Positions 57,740 through 64,000 of a stretch of 64,000 bases of DNA are shown here, in pieces. This DNA comes from Chaetoderma sp. LZ-2023a (lineage: Eukaryota > Mollusca > Caudofoveata > Chaetodermatida > Chaetodermatidae). The notes beneath the pieces were generated by a model that was not told the DNA's origin, made no database searches, and was given only the letters and a program-made list of their open reading frames with translations. Position 1 is the stretch's first letter, and every line of letters begins with the position of its first letter. The DNA lies in NCBI GenBank assembly GCA_034401795.1, contig CM067369.1, positions 137,032,496 to 137,096,495 on the forward strand. Reading direction: 5' to 3'. The translations under genes and the position numbers were made by a program.

Positions 57740-58464
57740 GGTAGTGTGTTTTATGAACAGGATGGTGTATCTATAGCCGGTTCTACTAGAGGTAGATGGT
57801 CTGAAGATGAGAGGCAGTTTCATATAAATGTTTTGGAGCTGAAGGCTAGTTTCATGGGCCTTAGATCTTTTGCGCAGATGTGAACAATGTACATATTAAA
57901 CTGGAAATGGACAATACTACAGCGGTGGCTTACATGAATCACATGGGTGGTTCAAAATCTGACCAACTAGCGAAAGAAATCTGGCTTTGGTGTAAGAGTA
58001 GAAATATTTGGGTTATGGCAACGCATGTTCCGGGAAGAGAGAATTCAATAGCAGATTTTAAATCAAGAGTATTAGATGATAAAACAGAATGGAAGCTGGA
58101 TGAAAACATGTATCATGATATTACAGAGCATTTTGTTATGCATAACATCGATTTGTTTGCATCGAGATTGAACTTTCAACTAAAACCATATGTTTCTTGG
58201 AGGCCTGACCCGGATGCGTTGGTTGTGGAGGTTTTTTCCTTAGAATGGGGTGATTTTTTGTTTTATGCTTTTCCACCGTTCAGTGTGATAGGCCGGGTTT
58301 TGAGGAAAGTCAAAATGGACAGGGCAACGGGAATTTTGGTTCTGCCAAATTGGCCAACTCAAAGTTGGTTCCTGGTTCTGAAATCGTTGTTAATCAGAGC
58401 CATTTCTTTTGAGATGGAGGGAAAATCTCCTGACACTTCCTTTCCAGAAAGGGTGAAAAACTGA
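57740..58464 (+). pseudogene. DIRS copy D RNase H and C-terminal DIRS block
   Basis: The open part (57880-58464) contains LEMDNTTAVAYMNHMGG (central Asp), THVPGRENSIADFKSR (last Asp) and the shared block NIDLFASRLNFQLKPYVSW ... FYAFPPFSVIG ... LPNWPTQSW. The first RNase H Asp and Glu fall in a disturbed stretch upstream (57740-57880), where NVLELKAS is readable in another frame. Confidence 0.8.
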
Positions 58465-58474
58465 ACCTTATGGC

Positions 58475-59449
58475 TTGTTTCTTGTCCGGAAGTCGCTAGA
58501 CGACAAAGGTCTTTCGGAACAAACTATTTCGATTATATTATGTTCCGGGAGGTCATCTACTAAGAAACAATATATAAACTATATACATAAGTGGATAAAG
58601 TTTTGTGACGATTCGGCTTTAGACGTTCATGATTATGAGGTTGACAATGTTCTTAAATTTCTGACGCCGTTATATGACAATGGACTTTCGCATAGTGGCA
58701 TTAATATGCCGCGTAGTGCATTATCAGCTTTTTTGGGGGTTGCATCATCAGTTACTGTTGGATCTAACCCTTTAGTCGTGAGACTTATGAAGGGTGTTGC
58801 ATCAACGCGTCCTGCAAAACCAAAATATTCTTGTGTATGGGACGTTAAGCTCATTCTTAACATGTTTCGGAAACAACTGTTAGTGGAGAGTTTATCTTTG
58901 TTCGACCTCTTGTTCCTTACGGTTGCCTTAATGGCATTAGTTTCAGCCCAGAGGGGCCAATCTATTCATCTGCTTGATACTGATTTGATGACGGTTGATC
59001 CGGATAAATATGTGTTTTACCTATACGGAAATTTCAAACGATCTAGATTAGGAAGCCAGACTATGAAGAGTGTTTTATACTCGTTTCCGGAGGATGTTAG
59101 ATTGTGTATTTATCATACGTTGTCTGAATATTTAAATAGGACAAAGAATATTAGACAAATGTCCACGGTCTTTATCAGTACAGTAAAGCCATATAAAGTG
59201 GTATCATGTGATACTATAGGTAGGTGGATAAAGAAGATTCTTAAACTGGCAGGAATAGATGTGAATATTTTTAAGCCACATAGCACTAGAGCAGTGTCGG
59301 TTTCCACTGCTTTCTTGAAAGGAATTAATGTTTCATGCATACTGGAAGCGACTGGATGGTCGAATGAGTTGACATTTGCCAGGTTCTACAATAAGCCACT
59401 GGCATTGGAACCGGATCAGGAGTTTGCTGATGCTGTTTTGTGCAGTTGA
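58475..59449 (+). CDS. DIRS copy D tyrosine recombinase
   Basis: An unbroken 324-residue frame with all catalytic positions: Arg in ALVSAQRGQSI, His and Arg in FKPHSTRAVSV, Trp in EATGWSNELT and Tyr in ARFYNKP, ten residues after the Trp as in copies A and B. An N-terminal core-binding region (GRSSTKKQYINYIHKWIKFC) precedes. The frame opens 10 bases after the RNase H stop. The first ATG (58475) is used, but the start may differ. It is intact although RT in the same element is dead. Confidence 0.85.
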   Translation: MFLVRKSLDDKGLSEQTISIILCSGRSSTKKQYINYIHKWIKFCDDSALDVHDYEVDNVLKFLTPLYDNGLSHSGINMPRSALSAFLGVASSVTVGSNPLVVRLMKGVASTRPAKPKYSCVWDVKLILNMFRKQLLVESLSLFDLLFLTVALMALVSAQRGQSIHLLDTDLMTVDPDKYVFYLYGNFKRSRLGSQTMKSVLYSFPEDVRLCIYHTLSEYLNRTKNIRQMSTVFISTVKPYKVVSCDTIGRWIKKILKLAGIDVNIFKPHSTRAVSVSTAFLKGINVSCILEATGWSNELTFARFYNKPLALEPDQEFADAVLCS

Positions 59450-59518
59450 TGTGCTAGTTGTGTTAGATTGAGAGTTCTCACAACTTTAAAATCTCAGGCA
59501 ATCCATATGTAAGTAATG

Positions 59519-59815
59519 TGACAGAATTTATAGTTAGACGAGTACTTAACAGCTTGAAAGCTGACTGTAATTCTGTCACAGCGCTTCATAGTATGGGTTG
59601 ACTGCCCGATCTGACATCATTTGATGTGTTGGGTTTGTCCCATCCCTTATTTTTGGGGGAAAATGTAATTTCGGGCTGTTTGGACCTCTCAATGTTGAAG
59701 ACTGATTATTAGAGCTACGCATGCAGATCTCAGTCAACCTATACTACGAAGCGCTGTTACAGAATTAGTCAGCTTTCAAGCTGGTAAGTACTCGGCTAAC
59801 TATAAATTATATAGT
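59519..59815 (+). repeat. DIRS copy D terminal inverted repeat pair
   Basis: About 85 bases at 59519-59605 (AGCTTGAAAGCTGACT, CACAGCGCTTC) recur inverted at 59732-59815 with few mismatches, spaced by about 130 bases. This probably represents the internal complementary region and right terminal repeat. Confidence 0.75.
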
Positions 59816-59830
59816 AGTGAGCAGAATGTA

Positions 59831-60304
59831 ATATGATATGTTGATTCATTATCCATGTAAACCCTCGTGTCTCTGAATCAGTGATTCTCATAAAGGGTCC
59901 TATTGAGGGTAATTTTCCTCAAAATACAACTTGGGATCCCCTAATATTTATACCTAAAGTAGTGGCAATGGGTCCCATGGGACCATAGGACCCCTGAAAA
60001 TTTTGTATGATTATTAAATGTTATTAAATATTAATTAGTTTTATAGGTTTTTACACAAAACATACCCACAAAATCTAGCATGGGACCAGCATAATACAAA
60101 GTTGTGAGTCCACGGAACTTTCTAATTTTAACATGGTTGAGAAAAACTGTATTGGAACCACATATTTTTAGTTTGGGACTCCTATATTTCAGCTTGGATC
60201 CACCAACATTTCATGGTCTCTGGGACCTAAAAGTTTTTAGATGACATGAGGAACACTGCCCTGATCTCATGTTGCATCAATTTCAAAGCAACTATACAAA
60301 AAAG
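59831..60304. other. Non-coding stretch after DIRS copy D
   Basis: Contains repeated tgggacc words (gggtcccatgggaccatagg) but no gene. Confidence 0.5.
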
Positions 60305-60397
60305 CTGTGGAATAGTGTGAGGTTCATTGGATTGGGAGCTGTTGCTGCCTATAAGGCAGCAACAGCGTCCAGTCAAGTTAATTACACAATATGCAAC
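60305..60397. repeat. F1 hairpin copy, diverged arms
   Basis: A strong central stem, agctgttgctgcctat with aaggcagcaacagcg; the outer arms differ from the family pattern. Confidence 0.65.
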
Positions 60398-60485
60398 AGA
60401 ATATTACAAGCAATGTAAATAACTTGTCATGTTCACTCTGCTCAGTTGAACTGTGCTACTGGTGCTAATACAAATATGGCTAAGT

Positions 60486-60533
60486 TCGGATATGTTGTTG
60501 GGGTAAGCGGGGTACTTCAACAACATATCCGAA
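60486..60533. repeat. Short perfect inverted repeat
   Basis: ttcggatatgttgttg and caacaacatatccgaa, 16 bases each, separated by 16 bases (gggtaagcggggtact). A third copy of the word, gcgacaacatatccgaatt, is at 60686. Confidence 0.8.
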
Positions 60534-60753
60534 CGCCAGAGAGTATAATCGGACAATGGTACCACATGGTACAAATTTGCATCACATTGTACAAATTCCA
60601 CTCGATTACTCCTGCTTCAAGCTAGAGTAAAAGTGTGCACATGCGTAGATAGTCAAAGCAACCACGTGATACTGGTCAGAGTAATGCGACAACATATCCG
60701 AATTCAACCCATGGGTTTTGTACAAAATTCAAAGTTCTGAGAATCTGACCAAC

Positions 60754-60894
60754 CTTGTTCATGCCAGAATTTGTTCTTGCACGCTGTACACTAGCTTTTT
60801 CTTTCTCTGCCGCCGTCCTCTGCATCGTCTGAAAGTTCTTCAATGCATTACTGAACTCTTCAGTGAGACGTGTTTTCTGCATTCGCCGTTGGCG
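60754..60894 (-). CDS. Syntaxin-7/12-like Qa-SNARE, internal exon (linker helix)
   Basis: Forty-seven codons, entered and left in phase 0. The exon begins RQRRMQKTRLTEEF and continues ALKNFQTMQRTAAEKEK, matching the RQRKIQKDRLVAEF and FQKVQRQAAEREKE stretch of syntaxin-7. The acceptor is a T-rich tract ending in ag; the donor follows codon AAG. It joins the exon at 61392-61491 in frame. The region links the N-terminal helices to the SNARE motif and is mostly helical. Confidence 0.88.
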
Positions 60895-61099
60895 CTAAAA
60901 AAAAGTATCCATGTTAGGCAAATCAACAGTACACAAATAACAAGAATAATCTAGGATTGCAAACCCTGTTGCTGATATTGGCAGCAAAAGTTGTCAAATT
61001 AGTTTCAAAATATTTAACATGTACATGTTACAACAACCCGAATATGTCATTTCTGATCAGAAAGCTTTAAAGAGTTAACTGTCTGTTTTTCTCAATTTC

Positions 61100-61335
61100 G
61101 GCACTTGTCTGCTTGTGCACTGGTCTTGAGAAAATTAATGTCCAATTGCCGACCAAGAAACGGTTATGTTTGAAATTCTATGACTGGAATGACTGGCTCA
61201 ATAAGTGAGCCAATCATTATCGATACAGTCATTCTGGTAATAAATTTTCAAAAATACTCTTCTGTTGGTCTACAAATAGACATTTTGTATGAGATAATTG
61301 AAACTTTCTTGAACAGATTTGAGAGTTACAGGTTT
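61100..61335. repeat. F2 palindrome, diverged
   Basis: Centre actggctcaataagtgagcc at 61192, flanked by gaccaagaaacggttatg and ttcaaaaatactcttctgtt. Confidence 0.68.
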
Positions 61336-61391
61336 AAGAATCATACACAGTGAACTATGAACTGATAATTTCTAATCCAGTAGACTGTTAC

Positions 61392-61491
61392 CTGATCTGA
61401 TGGGTTTGGCGGGCTGGGCAATGAGCTGAGGTCCTTCAAAGCTTTACTTGTCTCTTTTGCTAGTTGATTTGTGTAATGAGTTGTCTGGTGC
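61392..61491 (-). CDS. Syntaxin-7/12-like Qa-SNARE, internal exon (end of N-terminal helical region)
   Basis: This is the most upstream exon of the syntaxin gene visible here. Its first base completes a split codon, followed by 33 codons. The peptide includes [21 protein letters not shown], which closely resembles the [20 protein letters not shown] region of vertebrate syntaxin-7. It is flanked by ag (acceptor) and gt (donor) on the minus strand and ends in phase 0. In this family the segment closes the Habc region that regulates SNARE assembly. The protein is a tail-anchored t-SNARE of endosomal and lysosomal fusion. The start codon and earlier exons were not found up to 64000. Confidence 0.88.
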
Positions 61492-61629
61492 CTAAATCAA
61501 GAAAGCGGTTATGGTTAATGTTTTAAAACCTGATAAGAAATAACAGATTCTGGTTGGTCTACAGTACAGCTCATAGATAAGTTAACATGTTTACAAAACA
61601 AAAACAGAAACTTGTTAGTTAGTACAATT

Positions 61630-61695
61630 TTAACAACATGTGAGAAATCTTGTGTTAAATATTTTGAACATAATTTGACTGGAAGCCAGCATTTT
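61630..61695. repeat. F1 half copy
   Basis: aatattttgaacataatttgactggaag only; the mirrored arm is not present. A similar half occurs at 54030-54065. Confidence 0.5.
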
Positions 61696-62939
61696 AAGTT
61701 ATTCCAGAGCTGCACTGTACCTCTGACATAAGTTTTCCAAATATTTACCAGCAATCCAGTGATGTATGATGCAAATCAATGATATAATCCACTGACAGTT
61801 ACTGGAGTCATAGAGCTTACTAAAATCTAAATATAGCTTTACTATTCTCTGCAGGCTAGTTTCCTCATCACTGGGAAAACACCTAGCGCATGTAATCTGC
61901 AGTGAAACCTCTCTATAGTAGACAGGTCTTGGCTCACTAATGAGTGATTATTAACAGCAAGTGCTTGGTGACTTAAAGTGTAGATTTCGGCAACCAAGAG
62001 TAATAGTTATTTTAGGTAAATAAACCTCCTATACTAAAAAATTGTATTAGTTAATAATATAAATGCCGTATTAAAAAAATATAGGCAAATTATCATTAAT
62101 TTCCGAGGACTGCCGAACAAAAACTCTGATTTCCGGGAAGCGGGAAATCCCTCGTACTTGTGACGTCACAAGTGGAACCGGTGAAAAAAGTAAACATGCC
62201 GTCGTTTCCTGATAGACTACTCGGTCTCAGACGTGACAGATTTGTATGGAAATTGGGAATATGATATTTGGATGTCGATTGGGGCTAATAAGCGTATAGA
62301 ATTAAAATATTGATCAATACTGCATCTGAAGCGGAGAATGTAATACACATTTCCAGACGATCGCTTAGCGAGGCCGCTCAAAGGCAATTAGCGGGTACTC
62401 GGGTACTGGTATGTAAGAATCGGTTCCTCACAATGTTTATTTGTTTTTGTGAAAATTTTGTTTGTCACAAAACGCATTTATCAAGTTATAGAAAGTCAAA
62501 ATGAAGAAATACTGTGTATCGTAGAGCACTAAAAGTCACATTGGACGGAATATACCAATTAATTCTTTTGATAGTCCAACGATTGGAGTACACCTGAAAA
62601 GCTGGCTTGTAGTGATGAGCAGGTGATTGACGAGCCATGACTGAGTCAGTGCAGGACAACGTGGGGGCAAGAAATGATACTTTACACTCAGAGGTGTCAA
62701 TTCGCTTTCAAGTTATAAAGGTATAATCATAAATTTAATATTTACATATTGTAATTGTTCAAACAATTCGTTTTATTTCATTAATCCTATTAGAAGGTAA
62801 TTAATTGAATTACTAAAACACCCGTTTTCATTAATTCCACTCAACCAAACCAATTGTCAACTGTTTAGCATGCTGGAAATAGACATTAGCACGCTGATGG
62901 AGGTTTACTTTTGTTCACACACATAAATAAACGTAATGG
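61696..62939. other. Non-coding stretch, upstream intron of the syntaxin gene
   Basis: No exon recognised. 62160-62520 has a short plus-strand frame (AENVIHISRRSLSEAAQRQL) and tgacgtcacaagtgg, perhaps a transposon remnant. Confidence 0.4.
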
Positions 62940-63240
62940 ATATTTCCAATTTATCCATCCATCATATGACATCAACTACGTGATGCATAGTATGACGTCG
63001 TAATCAATTACAGCAAGAATGACTCAATTTAGTCCATTTAAATGTTTAACAGTCAACATTGCATGAATTGTATGTATTTGCTATTTAATAATAGTCACAT
63101 TAGTTTCAAAATATTCAACAGCTTCCCTGTATAGTTTTCTGGAAATTGATAGTCAAGAAGTGCAGGGATCGATCGAGTCCCACACCAGCATTGTGTTGGT
63201 GTAGCTTAGCTAGAGATGAGTGGGGCATAGCTAAAACTGG
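62940..63240. repeat. F1 element, left arm lost
   Basis: Right arm tagtttcaaaatattcaaca at 63101, then the long-form right flank (gatcgatcgagtcccacacc, gagtggggcatagctaaaac). Left flank: atgacgtcgtaatcaatt. Confidence 0.65.
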
Positions 63241-63777
63241 AAAGGTGCGTTGTAAGAAAACTATAATAATGATGTATATATGTATTGATTTAGTTACTGT
63301 TAAAACATCTTGCTGTTGTGTATGTTTGGTGTGCATTAGGTTATTTTGCTACATGTACAAACCGGCATGAGAATTATGCGAGCAGTGTAATGATTACTAC
63401 CGTCATAAATTAAAATTTCTTTAAAAAATCAATAGAGGGGTTAAATAATATCAGATATATTGCACACAATCTTCTCTAAGGCCAAAATAAAAAAGGTTAT
63501 ACCGCCAGTCTATACTGGCATCTGTCATGTTAGTTCTCTCTATTTTTAATGAGCAGGCATAGATAAAGACAATGACCACCACTAACTGGTCCCTTAGCCT
63601 CTTCGATGAATGGTTGAGTTTAGAATCGATGAATGGTTGAGTTTAGATTTCCATTTAATTTTGAAATGCCTCCAACAAGTTAATCAGTAATATTATCACA
63701 GAGTGGAAATTATATGCCTATGAAGAGACCACCTTATGGAACACAAACAAGTAGCCACTGTATACAGTCTCCTCACC

Positions 63778-63925
63778 CTTTAACCCTTGAATTTCTTTTA
63801 AATTTTGATTTACTGATGCAAGAGATTATTTTTGAAATTTTACCACAGGAATGACTGGCTCGCTTATCGATCCAGTCGTTCCGATGGTAAATTTTCAAAA
63901 ATACCCTTCTTGGTCTGCAAATGGA
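63778..63925. repeat. F2 palindrome, partly truncated
   Basis: tttaacccttgaatttc at the left; centre aatgactggctcgcttatcg at 63850, then ttcaaaaatacccttc. Confidence 0.65.
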
Positions 63926-64000
63926 CATTTCTCAAGACCACTGCAGAATCCGTTTTTAGAGGTGACCTCACTGACCCTGAAGGTTTCATTGAAGTTAGAA

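Larger units (their letters stand above)
55341..59830 (+). mobile_element. DIRS-type retrotransposon, copy D (distinct lineage)
   Basis: Plus-strand order: gag remnant, RT, RNase H, recombinase, then a large inverted repeat. It is opposite to the host gene and lies in the intron between 60754 and 54620. The protein sequence is only distantly similar to A-C. The right boundary is set loosely after the inverted repeat; the left one is uncertain because no matching terminal repeat was found. Confidence 0.8.

Noticed and set aside
62196-62504. Plus-strand frames beginning MPSFPDRLLG and MINTASEAEN as a host exon
   Set aside because: Too short, broken by stops, and no match to syntaxin or another family; left as a possible transposon remnant.

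Overview
This window is a repeat-rich stretch of an animal nuclear genome. It holds most of one spliced host gene, a Qa-SNARE of the syntaxin-7/12 type on the minus strand, and several layers of mobile elements in its introns. GT-AG introns, dispersed foldback repeats and DIRS retrotransposons point to a marine invertebrate. The GACGGACGG-type foldbacks suggest a mollusc or other lophotrochozoan, but that is a low-confidence inference. No prokaryotic features, rRNA, tRNA or CRISPR were seen.

Host gene. Reading right to left on the minus strand, exons lie at 61392-61491, 60754-60894, 54559-54620, 53365-53436, 52217-52289 and 50422-50504. After an intron of about 38 kb come two alternative terminal exons, at 12288-12380 and 11084-11182. 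Each terminal exon encodes a different membrane anchor and stop codon. The first exons (start codon and N-terminal Habc helices) lie beyond the right edge. One small exon between 54559 and 53436 is missing from this model, because the reading phases do not match there.

Mobile elements. Four DIRS-type (tyrosine-recombinase) retrotransposons are present. Copy C (14947-21386) is old and decayed. Copy A (36286-50346) is split by copy B (37230-44278), which inserted into the last codons of A's recombinase gene. A, B and C lie in the same direction as the host gene. A has open gag and RT/RNase H frames and a recombinase that keeps its catalytic tyrosine but has a foreign tail. B has open gag and recombinase frames but a broken RT. 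Gag in A and B appears to carry a spliceosomal intron: a 17-codon first exon joins in phase to an exon that opens with a cysteine-rich zinc-binding motif. Copy D (about 55341-59830, plus strand) is a distant lineage with a dead RT and an intact recombinase. A broken LINE-type element lies at 22590-25190 on the minus strand.

Non-coding repeats. 1-11000 holds microsatellites, diverged tandem repeats and many copies of a hairpin family (F1). 11400-11890, 33500-35300, 51550-53840 and 61100-63925 carry a second palindromic family (F2) ending in TTAACCCTTT. 12581-14524 is a threefold tandem array rich in GTGGGGAC/GTCCCCAC. 14535-26228 is a nest of foldbacks holding DIRS copy C and the LINE. 30670-31835 is a minisatellite that splits an F1-type palindrome.
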